From the NCBI GenBank assembly GCA_964591175.1, contig CAZQAF010000005.1, positions 1 through 64,000 of the forward strand: DNA of 64,000 nt, read 5' to 3'. The notes beneath the pieces were generated by a model that saw nothing but the letters and a program-made list of their open reading frames with translations, did not search any database and was not told the origin of the DNA. The translations under genes were made by a program, and so were the position numbers. This stretch comes from UBA11574 sp964591175. GTDB lineage: Bacteria; Desulfobacterota; Desulfobacteria; Desulfobacterales; UBA11574. The stretch's first letter is position 1. Every line of letters begins with the position of its first letter. Shown in pieces: positions 37,881 to 46,192 of this stretch.

Positions 37881-38174
37881 ATGAAAATACATTTAAAATT
37901 TGATGAATCAGACCCGAAGGATACGCGCTTTACAGTGGTTGTCAACGACACGCCCTGTGGCCAATTGGCCATGATGACCGAAGATGCCGTTAGAATGACG
38001 GACATTTTCAAATCAGGCTGCTCACAGCATGAGTGCGTTTTTGAATATTCCGGCGAACTTTACCAGTCCGAAAGCTGGGTCATCTGGCGAAAAAGAAGCG
38101 GAAAAGAGCGAAGAAGCGGACGGGACCGGAGAACAGGCCAGGACCGCAGAATCGGCGATGACAGAAGAAAATGA
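37881..38174 (+). CDS. Small conserved protein with a basic DRR-repeat tail
   Basis: I choose the ATG at 37881, which has GAGGAG about 9 bases upstream, giving 97 residues. An in-frame TTG at 37839 has no such site. The N-terminal 75 residues look like a compact beta domain with two cysteines (SGCSQHEC). The tail repeats an RRSGRDRR/RRTGQDRR/RIGDDRRK pattern. The same Arg-Arg-x-Gly-x-Asp-Arg-Arg signature occurs in other small proteins of this lineage, including the one at 41974. The function is unknown. The next gene starts 10 bases downstream. Confidence 0.6.
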   Translation: MKIHLKFDESDPKDTRFTVVVNDTPCGQLAMMTEDAVRMTDIFKSGCSQHECVFEYSGELYQSESWVIWRKRSGKERRSGRDRRTGQDRRIGDDRRK

Positions 38175-38184
38175 TGGAGGGGAT

Positions 38185-38667
38185 ATGGATATCAAAACGG
38201 TCAAGATCGAGAAACCGGAAGCGTTAAACTTGATTTTAGGGCATTCTCACTTCATTAAGACGGTGGAAGATATCTATGAGACGATGGTCAATACCGTACC
38301 CGGAGCGAAATTCGGTCTGGCATTTTGCGAATCTTCCGGGCCATGTCTGGTGAGATACTCGGGCACGGATGACGACCTGGTCGAATTGGCAACAAAAAAT
38401 GCCTATGCGCTTTCGGCCGGACACAGCTTTATACTTTTGATGAAGGACATGTTTCCTATCAATGTCCTAAATGCCGTTAAAAATGTCCCCGAAGTTTGCA
38501 GAATCTTTTGCGCGACGGCAAATCCTGTGGAAGTTCTTGTTGCAGAAACAGAACAGGGACGGGGCATCATCGGTGTCATTGACGGTTTTAAATCAAAAGG
38601 CATTGAATCCGAAGCGGATATCGCAGAACGTAAACAGTTTCTGCGTACGATCGGATATAAACTATGA
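38185..38667 (+). CDS. Adenosine-specific kinase-like protein (DUF355 family)
   Basis: I take the ATG at 38185, preceded by GGAGG 4 bases upstream, giving 160 residues (MDIKTVKIEKPEALNLILG). A longer open frame from 38029 overlaps the previous gene. The pattern GHSHFIKTVEDIYETMV, KFGLAFCESSGPCLVRYSG and TANPVEVLVAETEQGRGIIG matches the adenosine-specific kinase family, whose archaeal member has a solved structure. The reaction in this bacterium has not been shown. The stop overlaps the end of the convergent phosphoesterase gene by 6 bases. Confidence 0.85.
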   Translation: MDIKTVKIEKPEALNLILGHSHFIKTVEDIYETMVNTVPGAKFGLAFCESSGPCLVRYSGTDDDLVELATKNAYALSAGHSFILLMKDMFPINVLNAVKNVPEVCRIFCATANPVEVLVAETEQGRGIIGVIDGFKSKGIESEADIAERKQFLRTIGYKL

Positions 38668-39336
38668 GATATACATCACGTTCGCTTCTAATCGTTCATT
38701 TTTAAGCCGGATCAGGACATAACCGCCCATACACATCATTCCCGGGTTCAACACTTTTGTTTTGCCGATAAAATCCTCGGAGTCTGCCTCGTGGATATGC
38801 CCGGTCAGGCATATGTCCGGTTGAACGCGCCGGATAAATTCCAGCACGGATTTGTTTCCGACATTTTCACCGGACGGGAGTACGGCGGCCTTTGAGCCAA
38901 ACGGGGGATCGTGTGCAACTAAAATCAGTTTTGGAATGTGCTTTATTTGTTCGTATCCCTTATCGAGCCATTGTCCCAGCATGGCATCCGGAACCTCTGA
39001 AGGTGTTCTGAAAGGCGTCGGCGTTGAATATCCCACGCCCATAATACCGATATTATCGGCCAACTGTTTGCCCCTTGCATGGATATTCCAACCCTTCTCC
39101 TCAAGATAATCTGTGATTTCAGCCCGATCCATATTCCCGATCTGCGCATAAATATTCGGATTAACGGCAGAAATTCTTTGTAGTATCTGATCGGCTTTTT
39201 GCGTTCCGCCTCTGTTTGTAATGTCTCCGCTGATGATAACGCCGTCGGCATCGGCCAAATCAGGTATTTCATTCAAGAGGGATATGTCTTCGTGGATATC
39301 ACCGAATCCAATCCAGAACTTTTCTTTTTCATTCAT
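38662..39336 (-). CDS. Metallophosphoesterase of the calcineurin type
   Basis: The 224 residues contain the metallophosphoesterase motifs in order: GDIHED (Asp-x-His), VIISGDITNRGG (GD), QIGNMDR (GN-D variant of GNHD), VAHDPPFG (His) and LTGHIHEAD (GHxH). The third motif has Met instead of His (GNMD), as in several small YfcE-like or CapA-unrelated phosphodiesterase groups. It is cytoplasmic, with no signal peptide. Its substrate is unknown. It converges on the adenosine-kinase-like gene with a 6-base overlap. Confidence 0.85.
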   Translation of the reverse strand: MNEKEKFWIGFGDIHEDISLLNEIPDLADADGVIISGDITNRGGTQKADQILQRISAVNPNIYAQIGNMDRAEITDYLEEKGWNIHARGKQLADNIGIMGVGYSTPTPFRTPSEVPDAMLGQWLDKGYEQIKHIPKLILVAHDPPFGSKAAVLPSGENVGNKSVLEFIRRVQPDICLTGHIHEADSEDFIGKTKVLNPGMMCMGGYVLIRLKNERLEANVMYIS

Positions 39337-39587
39337 CCTTGGACTCCTTATTCAGGTTTAAGATACCTGGTACAACCCCGAATTTGTGGGATCTTGGCTT
39401 GAATAATAAAATAGAAAATAGAAAAGAGGAATTAGAAAAGAGGCCTATATGCCTTCGACGGCGCCAAAGGCAACCAAGGATAACGGAGACTATGAATAAA
39501 TATAAACAAAAATAAAACATTTACTTTGATTCGTGTTCGTTTGTGGTTATCTATTTTCTATTTCCGAATTCCTATTTTCTTGGGTTT

Positions 39588-40337
39588 TTATATCCTGTTG
39601 ATCATGGACGCCATATAGCCCGCTCCAAATCCATTGTCGATATTGACGACTGCGACATTTGAGCTGCAACTGTTCAACATGGCGAAAAGCGCGGTCAAAC
39701 CGCCGAGGCTGACACCATACCCAACACTGGTGGGAACTGCGATAACCGGCCGGCTGACCATCCCTGCAACCACGCTGGGTAGAGCGCCTTCCATTCCGGC
39801 AACGACAACAAGGACGGATGCTTCCTGAATCAGATTTTTATGGTCAAACAATCGGTGAATGCCCGAAACACCGACATCAAAAACAGATTCCACCTTGTTT
39901 CCCATAACCTTTGCCGTAAGATATGCTTCTTTGGCAACCGGGATGTCCGACGTGCCGGCCGAGACGACAAGAATAGTGCCTTTCCCCTGTTGGGGGCTGT
40001 CATGTTTTTTGCAGACAATCATCTTTGCATCTTCATGATATACAGCCTCCGGAAACCGTGAAATTACCCGGGCCGCATGATGCGAATGGATGCGGGTGAC
40101 CAGTACGATTTTTTCCTGAATCAGCATTTTTTCCATGATGCCGATAATCTGGTCTGCAGTCTTTTCCAGTCCGAAAATGACTTCAGGAAATCCCTTGCGA
40201 AGCGAGCGATGATGATCTATATGTGCGTAATCTAAATCTTCAAATGAAAGATGTTTAAGCTTTTGCGAAGCGTCCTCGACCGATAGATTCCCCGCGGCAA
40301 CGCGGTCAAGGAGCTGTTTTAGAGATGCCAGATCCAT
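39588..40337 (-). CDS. larB: Nickel pincer cofactor biosynthesis protein LarB
   Basis: LarB carboxylates and hydrolyses nicotinic acid adenine dinucleotide in the first step of nickel-pincer nucleotide synthesis, the cofactor of lactate racemase. The 249-residue protein shows the typical DYAHIDHHRSLRKGFPEVIFG N-terminus and a PurE-like C-terminal domain with VVSAGTSDIPVAKEA, VVAGMEGALPSVV and VPTSVGYGVSLGG. No larA, larC or larE lies in the window. The nearest genes are unrelated, so this may serve other LarA-like enzymes elsewhere on the chromosome. Confidence 0.93.
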   Translation of the reverse strand: MDLASLKQLLDRVAAGNLSVEDASQKLKHLSFEDLDYAHIDHHRSLRKGFPEVIFGLEKTADQIIGIMEKMLIQEKIVLVTRIHSHHAARVISRFPEAVYHEDAKMIVCKKHDSPQQGKGTILVVSAGTSDIPVAKEAYLTAKVMGNKVESVFDVGVSGIHRLFDHKNLIQEASVLVVVAGMEGALPSVVAGMVSRPVIAVPTSVGYGVSLGGLTALFAMLNSCSSNVAVVNIDNGFGAGYMASMINRI

Positions 40338-40461
40338 GATATAATTCCTTTAAACAGCATTGATCCGTTGAAATAAAATGGTGGAAAAACCGTTCTGCAA
40401 TTAGGATATAAGTAACCCAAACCCAGTGAAAGGGTCAACAAAATCTTGATATGGAGAAAAT

Positions 40462-41190
40462 ATGAAAATTGCCGTCATAATCCCTGCAAGGTACGATTCT
40501 ACACGATTCCCGGGCAAGCCGCTCAGACTTTTTAATGGAAAACCCATGATACAACAGGTCTATGAACGCGTGAGTCTATCCAAAGTCGTAACAGACGTTA
40601 CCGTTGCCACGGACGATCAGAGAATTTTTAATGTTGTACGTGGTTTTGGCGGCAATGCGGTCATGACCGGCAAAGAAAACCGTTCAGGTACCGATCGGGT
40701 GGCGGAAGCGGCGGAAACGATGGGGCTCGATCTCGATGATATTGTCATAAACATACAGGGGGATCAGCCTAAAGTTCATCCTCGGCATTTACAGGATGTG
40801 GTCAATCCATTTAAAACCGAACCCGGCACGAAGATGAGTACGTTGGCATTTAAAATTGTCAAGGCGGGTGAAATAACCGATCCCAAGGATTGTAAAGTGA
40901 CATTTGATCGTAGAGGGTATGCGCTGTATTTTTCCAGATCCCCGATTCCATGCGCCCGAGATGCCGACACAATTTTTGATACCTACAAACATCTTGGAAT
41001 TTATGCATATACCAAACGATTTCTAAAAATATTCAGAAACCTTCCTGAAGGAAGACTCGAAGCCATTGAAAAACTTGAACAGTTGCGTGCCATCGAATAT
41101 GGATATCAAATAAAGGTGGTTATTACGGAGCATGATTCTCCGGAGGTTGATCTTCCGGATGACATATCAAGGATTGAAAAGCAAGATTGA
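40462..41190 (+). CDS. kdsB: 3-deoxy-manno-octulosonate cytidylyltransferase
   Basis: KdsB activates KDO as CMP-KDO for lipid A assembly, so the organism has Gram-negative lipopolysaccharide. The 242 residues include IPARYDSTRFPGKPL, VTVATDDQRI, GTDRVAEA, VINIQGDQP and LGIYAYTKRFL. It lies alone between larB (divergent) and a small minus-strand gene. No other KDO genes are nearby. A hairpin at 41227-41248 follows the gene but lacks a T tract. Confidence 0.95.
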   Translation: MKIAVIIPARYDSTRFPGKPLRLFNGKPMIQQVYERVSLSKVVTDVTVATDDQRIFNVVRGFGGNAVMTGKENRSGTDRVAEAAETMGLDLDDIVINIQGDQPKVHPRHLQDVVNPFKTEPGTKMSTLAFKIVKAGEITDPKDCKVTFDRRGYALYFSRSPIPCARDADTIFDTYKHLGIYAYTKRFLKIFRNLPEGRLEAIEKLEQLRAIEYGYQIKVVITEHDSPEVDLPDDISRIEKQD

Positions 41191-41278
41191 ACAAAATCCT
41201 TCTTTCATATAAATCATAGCCATATTCAGGGAATGCGCTCTCCCTGAAAACATACAAAATCAGGGCATGGAAATTGAG

Positions 41279-41458
41279 TTATGGCTTTTTCATCTTATCT
41301 GCCTTATCCGTCTTGATTAAGAGGCACTCTTGATGAGAGGCGACGCGCACCTTTATGGATGGAAGCTGTTTGGATTTAAATCCCATGGCTTTGCAGCCGT
41401 GGGGGAATTTTTTATCCCAGGTTACATAATAATATTTGCACTTGTGGCAGTCTATCAT
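41279..41458 (-). CDS. Small four-cysteine protein, 59 residues
   Basis: The minus strand encodes an open frame of 59 residues beginning MIDCHKCKYYYVTWDKKFPHG. Cysteines lie at 4, 7, 22 and 45 (CHKC, HGCKAMGFKSKQLPS, HQEC), a spacing that suits a zinc or iron-sulfur site. The aromatic CKYYYVTWD, GCKAMGFKSKQLPS and a final ECLL agree with a small family I recall from Desulfobacterota and Geobacter-like genomes, without a known function. An upstream in-frame stop fixes the start at 41458. The ribosome-binding site is weak. Confidence 0.65.
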   Translation of the reverse strand: MIDCHKCKYYYVTWDKKFPHGCKAMGFKSKQLPSIKVRVASHQECLLIKTDKADKMKKP

Positions 41459-41591
41459 TTCATCTTGTTGTATTTAAAGGTTGATTTGAAATCGAGTATA
41501 CATTAGAAATAGGGGGAAATCAAACAATAGTGCCAAGGACGTGTCGAACGGGTAATGATTTTTAATGATAATATAACATGGGGGGGATTGG

Positions 41592-41981
41592 GTGAAAGAT
41601 AGACGAAAATTTTTACGGTTTCCTGTGAGGCTCAGCGCTTGCTATTCAGAAGAAAATAAAGAGGATTTGACCCGGCGATGTTCCATTGTCGATATCAGCA
41701 GGGAAGGGATGGGCCTCGTTGTGCATTTAGGAGAAAAACTGCCTGCAGGCTGCCTGCTCCATTTTATAGTGGATGTTCCAGCAAAAAAAAAATCGGTTTC
41801 TTTTGACGGGGTTCTGGGTTGGATTGAATTGCTCAAAAAGGATCCGGATTATAATTTTAAAGGCGGCATCAGGTTGACCGGCATTGATCCAGAAGACAAA
41901 TGGGTACTGCTGGATTATGCTTATGAGAGCTGGAAAGAGATACAGGAAGAAAGCAGCGGCAAAGAGACGTCATCTAAATAG
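41592..41981 (+). CDS. PilZ-domain cyclic di-GMP receptor
   Basis: This 129-residue protein is almost entirely one PilZ domain. The cyclic di-GMP contact motifs are present: RKFLR (Arg5 and Arg9 of the RxxxR box) and DISREGMG (DxSxxG). A later GGIRLTGIDPEDKW closes the barrel. The start is GTG with a GGGGGGA site upstream. It has no output domain, so it probably acts as a small adaptor. It may act on the pilus or on the CheX/coiled-coil genes beside it, which is inference. Its 3' end overlaps the convergent small gene by 8 bases. Confidence 0.88.
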   Translation: MKDRRKFLRFPVRLSACYSEENKEDLTRRCSIVDISREGMGLVVHLGEKLPAGCLLHFIVDVPAKKKSVSFDGVLGWIELLKKDPDYNFKGGIRLTGIDPEDKWVLLDYAYESWKEIQEESSGKETSSK

Positions 41982-42204
41982 TATAGGTATTTTTCTCAAG
42001 GTCTTCGTTTCTTCTTTCCGGTAGAATGCGCCGATCATTTTTCGTGGAAAGCGTTACAATAACGCCGTCCCTGATGCCTTGGCGTCGATCCTGCTTGTTT
42101 TTGCGTCTTTCCTTGAAAAATGCTTTTTTCCCGTCTTTCTTAAAAGGTTTTCTCCGGGATCTTTCTTCTTTGGTAGGTTGTATACTCCCAATGACGATAT
42201 CCAT
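41974..42204 (-). CDS. Small basic protein with ERR/DRR motifs
   Basis: This 76-residue, highly basic protein (KEERSRRKPFKKDGKKAFF, then KERRKNKQDRRQG, NDRRILPERR) has GAGGAG about 8 bases before its ATG. It carries the same Arg-Arg-Asp-Arg-Arg style repeats as the protein at 37881. There is no signal or membrane segment. It lies about 100 bases after cheX on the same strand and overlaps the PilZ gene by 8 bases in a convergent way. A nucleic-acid- or membrane-binding role is possible, but only inferred. Confidence 0.55.
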   Translation of the reverse strand: MDIVIGSIQPTKEERSRRKPFKKDGKKAFFKERRKNKQDRRQGIRDGVIVTLSTKNDRRILPERRNEDLEKNTYTI

Positions 42205-42305
42205 AACTCATTCTCCTCGCATTTTTCCTCCTTTCTTGAGTTTTCGGCATATTTAGCTCGATACTTTAGCTTTCTATCGGAAAATTTTGATATTTTTTTT
42301 AAAAA

Positions 42306-42791
42306 TCATTTTGCTTTATTGTTTTTGTTTTCAAGGCAGACAACAATCGTAAAGGTTCCGGCGTCGGTATCAAATGGAATGGCGATTTTGGGGCCTTTGG
42401 TCGTGGATTCGATTTTATGGTTTTTGCCGGTGATGACCGTGGGGATGGCGCCATGGAAAAGTCTGCCCATTTCTTCCAGCTCTTTTCTCGCCTGCCCGGA
42501 AATCATATTGGTGATTTCTCCCACGGCATCAGAAACTTCTTCGTTTAATTCCTTCATTTCTTCCCCGAACATATTAGAAACCACCTTTAATATACAGCGT
42601 TCATCAAAAGTAACCGAAACCGCTCCATTTGTTTCGCCGGTGAATCCGATAACGCCGGAAACATCGCCCCGGGCGACATTGTCTTTTTTGAGATAAGGCT
42701 TTCCTGCTTTGCATTTAACGAATGCCATTGTTTGAAGAACATTCATGGTTGCATTGATAAAAGGATTGATCAGTTTGACATCCATCGCCAT
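42306..42791 (-). CDS. cheX: Chemotaxis phosphatase CheX family protein
   Basis: This 161-residue cytoplasmic protein belongs to the CheC/CheX/FliY phosphatase group, which dephosphorylates CheY-P. The active-site pattern E-x-x-N is present (Glu92 and Asn95 in GEITNMISGQAR), with the preceding SDAV helix. As in CheX, there is a single ExxN site. It follows the coiled-coil membrane protein gene in the guaA-led minus-strand cluster. No other chemotaxis gene is visible. GGAGG lies 5-7 bases before the ATG at 42791. Confidence 0.88.
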   Translation of the reverse strand: MAMDVKLINPFINATMNVLQTMAFVKCKAGKPYLKKDNVARGDVSGVIGFTGETNGAVSVTFDERCILKVVSNMFGEEMKELNEEVSDAVGEITNMISGQARKELEEMGRLFHGAIPTVITGKNHKIESTTKGPKIAIPFDTDAGTFTIVVCLENKNNKAK

Positions 42792-42815
42792 CCTCCTTTT
42801 TTCACAAGTTCTAGA

Positions 42816-43715
42816 TTAGTTCAGACGTTTTTGGGAGAGATCCTGTTCAATAATCGTTCCGGGCTTCGGTATACCGCTGTTTGGGGATGATTGGGCTTTG
42901 GGCGACGATTTCGTGCTTGTCTGAGTTGATGACGCGCCAGATTCAGGTTTGGCCTTGCTTTGTTTTTTAGCCGGTGTTTTTTTTATCTTTTCCAGCTTCT
43001 TTACCATATTTTCAAGGGATGTTATTCTGTCTTCAAGGTTGTTTGACATTTGACGGAGCGCCAATTGATAGACTTTTTGTTGATCCTTCAGCGCTGTTCT
43101 GTCGGCCTTGGAAGATTTCAAAGAAGAGATATCCGAATTTATTTTTTGCAGATCATTTTGGGAACTGTCAATGAATTGTGAAATATGCGTCAATTTTTCA
43201 GTTAAAGATTGCTCCAACTTTTTTACGTCCGAAGAAATTTTATTCATGTCCTTGGGTATCGAATCCAATTTCTTTTCGATGGTGCTTATGGCGCTTTCGG
43301 TGTGTTTATTGTCCGATATCCTGGCGGATCTGATGTATTTTATAGCTGTTGTCGCCGCTTTTGTTTCGGCTTGCAACGACGCGATCGTCTTTTGGAGATC
43401 CGCGATCTTTTTACCTGTACTCTCTTCGAGATTTGCCTCTTTAATGGAAAGGGAAGAAAATCTGGATTCAAGTTCTTTGGAAAGAGATTGGACGCCCATA
43501 TTGCCCATGGTGTTCATGCTGGAAAGATTTCTTTTTAAATCAAAATAAGCCGCAAGGATGATGATAACGAACAGACAGGGGATAATAATCGAGATGCGTG
43601 TCATTCTTTTGTTTAGTTTTTCGACTTTTGTATCGTCGATTTCTTCTTGAACCTGAAAATCCTGACTTTCATCATCCATTTGCATCTCAAATTTTTTGGA
43701 TTCTTTTTCAGTCAT
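42816..43715 (-). CDS. Membrane-anchored coiled-coil protein of unknown function
   Basis: This 299-residue protein has an acidic cytoplasmic N-terminus (residues 1-38) and one transmembrane helix (about 40-60, ISIIIPCLFVIIILAAYFDL). A long predicted coiled coil (about 75-250, repeated ISSDVKKLEQSLTEKL-type heptads) follows, and a Pro/Ser/Thr/Lys-rich tail. It begins 6 bases after guaA and lies 24 bases before cheX, so the three genes are probably co-transcribed. It resembles methyl-accepting proteins in shape only. HAMP and signalling tip sequences are absent. Confidence 0.7.
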   Translation of the reverse strand: MTEKESKKFEMQMDDESQDFQVQEEIDDTKVEKLNKRMTRISIIIPCLFVIIILAAYFDLKRNLSSMNTMGNMGVQSLSKELESRFSSLSIKEANLEESTGKKIADLQKTIASLQAETKAATTAIKYIRSARISDNKHTESAISTIEKKLDSIPKDMNKISSDVKKLEQSLTEKLTHISQFIDSSQNDLQKINSDISSLKSSKADRTALKDQQKVYQLALRQMSNNLEDRITSLENMVKKLEKIKKTPAKKQSKAKPESGASSTQTSTKSSPKAQSSPNSGIPKPGTIIEQDLSQKRLN

Positions 43716-43721
43716 TTTTAA

Positions 43722-45251
43722 TTATTCCCATTCAATGGTGCTGGGTGGTTTCGAGCTGATATCGTACACGACTCTGTTAACGCCCTTTACTTCGTTAATG
43801 ATGCGGTTTGAAATTTTTCCAAGCAATTTGTGTGGCAGTTTCGCCCAGTCGGCTGTCATTGCGTCTTTGCTGGTCACCGCCCGAATGGCGACAATGTTTT
43901 CGTACGTTCGTTTGTCTCCCATGACGCCGACGCTTTTTATGGGCAGCAGCACCGCAAAGGACTGCCATAATTTTCTATAATACCCGCTGTTTTTGATTTC
44001 TTCAAGCAAAATATCGTCCGCATTTCTTAATATTAAAAGCCGTTGGGTATTGATTTCTCCTATGATTCTAATAGCAAGACCCGGTCCTGGAAAAGGCTGC
44101 CGCCATATTAAGTCCGGATCTAGATGTAATGCTTTTCCCAGGAGGCGAACCTCATCTTTAAATAAATATTTTAAAGGTTCAATCAGTTTCAATTTCATCT
44201 TTTTAGGCAGACCGCCGACATTGTGATGGGATTTAATAACCGATGTGGGGCCACCGAAAGCGGATTGTGACTCAATAATATCCGGGTACAAAGTCCCCTG
44301 GGCTAGAAATTCGGCGCCTTTTATCTTTCCGGCTTCGGTTTCGAAAACGTTTATGAAGATTTTCCCGATGATTTTTCTCTTTCTCTCAGGGTCGGTTGTT
44401 TTGGTAAGTGCTTTTAAAAATTGGGTCTTGGCATTGACAAACCGGATGTTAATCTTAAGATGTTGTGCAAAGGTTTTTTTGAGCTTTTTTGCTTCATCTT
44501 TTCTGAGAAGCCCGTTATCAACGAATATGCAGGTCAGGTTTTTACCGACGGCGTTGTGAAGTAACAGCGCTGTGACCGAAGAATCGACGCCGCCGCTTAA
44601 ACCGAGGATAACTTTTTTGTCGCCCACAATGTTTCTGATCTGAGCCACGGAATCTTTGGCAAAGGATGTCATGGTCCAGGACCGTTTACAGCCACACACG
44701 TCAAAGAGAAAGTGGCGCAACATGGTTTTTCCCTTGGCGGTATGGTGAACTTCAGGATGAAATTGAAGACCGTAAAGAAGTTTTTTAGCGTGAACCGTTG
44801 CCGCAATCTTTGTGTTCTCGGTTGAGGCTGTGATTCTAAAGCCCTTTGGCAGCTTGGAGATGGAATCGCCATGGCTCATCCATGTTGTCGTTTTTCCATG
44901 GATCGTTTTAAATAAACCTGCCGGCTCTTTTACTTCCAGCTCTGCAAAACCATACTCACGCTTTTTGGCTTTTTCAACGGTTCCGCCCAGCGCATGGATC
45001 ATAAATTGCATACCATAACAGATTCCCAGAACGGGAATTCCAAGATGAAAAATGGCTTCGTCGCACTTGGGACTGTCTTTTTCATAAATGCCGGAAGGCC
45101 CGCCCGAAAGGATTATTCCTTCAGGATTCAGATTTTTGATTTGATCGATCTCGATATTCGGCGGATCGATTTGACAAAAAACTTTGAATTCTCTGACACG
45201 ACGGGCGATGAGTTGGTTAAATTGCGAACCAAAATCAATAATCAGTATCAT
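43722..45251 (-). CDS. guaA: GMP synthase (glutamine-hydrolysing)
   Basis: GuaA aminates XMP to GMP. The 509 residues have an N-terminal glutaminase domain with ILSGGPSGIY, the nucleophile in GICYGMQ (Cys78) and the LQFHPEVHHT His/Glu pair. The ATP-pyrophosphatase domain follows with the P-loop LSGGVDSSV. The C-terminal dimerisation domain ends in YDISSKPPSTIEWE, the family's usual terminus. guaB is not next to it. A candidate promoter lies 41-70 bases upstream on the minus strand. Confidence 0.97.
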   Translation of the reverse strand: MILIIDFGSQFNQLIARRVREFKVFCQIDPPNIEIDQIKNLNPEGIILSGGPSGIYEKDSPKCDEAIFHLGIPVLGICYGMQFMIHALGGTVEKAKKREYGFAELEVKEPAGLFKTIHGKTTTWMSHGDSISKLPKGFRITASTENTKIAATVHAKKLLYGLQFHPEVHHTAKGKTMLRHFLFDVCGCKRSWTMTSFAKDSVAQIRNIVGDKKVILGLSGGVDSSVTALLLHNAVGKNLTCIFVDNGLLRKDEAKKLKKTFAQHLKINIRFVNAKTQFLKALTKTTDPERKRKIIGKIFINVFETEAGKIKGAEFLAQGTLYPDIIESQSAFGGPTSVIKSHHNVGGLPKKMKLKLIEPLKYLFKDEVRLLGKALHLDPDLIWRQPFPGPGLAIRIIGEINTQRLLILRNADDILLEEIKNSGYYRKLWQSFAVLLPIKSVGVMGDKRTYENIVAIRAVTSKDAMTADWAKLPHKLLGKISNRIINEVKGVNRVVYDISSKPPSTIEWE

Positions 45252-45291
45252 AGGGCGCCTCTATTTGTTCTATTGCGTTGCTAAATCATAT

Positions 45292-45321
45292 TAAATATGC
45301 TAAATGCGGCCTAAATGTCAA
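45292..45321 (-). promoter_or_regulatory. Candidate promoter for guaA
   Basis: On the minus strand, TTGACA (plus coordinates 45316-45321) is followed after 18 bases by TATTTA (45292-45297), 40 bases before the guaA start. The surrounding sequence has repeated CTAAAT/TTAAATGC words. The -10 is weak. Confidence 0.4.
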
Positions 45322-45394
45322 CGTATATGTTAAATGCTGATGGATTGAGCGGTTGCCTTATAGGCGTATCTCCCGGGAAAATGATAATTGATCT

Positions 45395-46192
45395 ATGGCC
45401 AAAATAATTATCCAGATTTATGAAGTTCAGACGCCTTCCGAGGCTGAGGAATTAATGGATCTCGGCGTCGATCACATCGGTAGCGTGATTGTTTCAAAGG
45501 CTTCGTTGAAAATTCCGGCAATCAAAGAGACCATACGCCTGATTCAGGAGAAAGGCGGCAGAAGCACCTTGATACCGCTGTTTGATGATCTCGATGCTAT
45601 CTCTTTCATGCTCGATTATTACGAACCTGACATCGTGCATTTTTGCGAAGTTATAACCCTCGGAAACGGTCTGCGCGATTCCTGTAAAAGACTTGTTCTG
45701 ATGCAAAAAAGCATAAAAAATAGATTTCCGGGGATAAAAATCATGCGTTCCATCCCGATTTCTCAATTCAAGAATCCGGCGTGGGGAGAAACCTTTGAAT
45801 TGGCACGCTTGTTCGAACCGGTCAGCGATTATTTTTTAACGGACACCCTGCTTGCAAATCCATCGGGCTCTGTTTATGACCTTCAGCCGGTCAAAGGTTT
45901 TGTCGGTATTACCGGCCAGGTATGTGATTGGGACACGGCGGCAAAGCTGGTTCAGTTCAGTTCTGTTCCCGTGATATTGGGCGGTGGCATTCGCCCCGGC
46001 AACGTATTTAACGGCATTTTACATGTCATGCCGGCAGGCGTCGATAGCTGCACCGGAACCAATGCCGTGGACGCCAAGGGACGTCCGATTCGGTTCAAAA
46101 AAGACCTTTTGAAGGTAAAACATCTGATTGAAGAGGTGAGAAGGGCGGAAAAAATGTTGGACACGAAAATATTGGACACGGATGAACACTGA
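45395..46192 (+). CDS. TrpF-like TIM-barrel protein lacking the catalytic cysteine
   Basis: The 265 residues follow the phosphoribosylanthranilate isomerase barrel: LMDLGVDHIGSV after the first strand, YEPDIVHFCE, DYFLTDTLL (Asp150, in the position of the TrpF general acid), then VILGGGIRPGNV and GVDSCTGTNA as the phosphate-binding end. In TrpF the first strand carries KICGIT. Here the same place reads IQIYEV, so the catalytic Cys is replaced by Tyr9. No other trp genes are nearby. The last residues (LDTKILDTDEH) are encoded by part of a repeat element. It is probably a relative with a different reaction. Confidence 0.7.
   Translation: MAKIIIQIYEVQTPSEAEELMDLGVDHIGSVIVSKASLKIPAIKETIRLIQEKGGRSTLIPLFDDLDAISFMLDYYEPDIVHFCEVITLGNGLRDSCKRLVLMQKSIKNRFPGIKIMRSIPISQFKNPAWGETFELARLFEPVSDYFLTDTLLANPSGSVYDLQPVKGFVGITGQVCDWDTAAKLVQFSSVPVILGGGIRPGNVFNGILHVMPAGVDSCTGTNAVDAKGRPIRFKKDLLKVKHLIEEVRRAEKMLDTKILDTDEH

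Noticed and set aside
39337..39587. A/T-rich gap between the phosphoesterase gene and larB
   Set aside because: It has a short direct repeat (TAGAAAAGAGG twice) and a weak TGCCTT/AAGGCA hairpin. No gene or clear regulatory element can be supported.
41227..41248. Hairpin TCAGGGA / TCCCTGA after kdsB
   Set aside because: Neither strand has a T tract after the stem, so I do not call it a terminator.
42079..42696. 205-codon plus-strand frame over cheX
   Set aside because: It is a shadow of cheX and the A/T-rich gap beside it, and is dominated by Phe, Ser and Leu without motifs.
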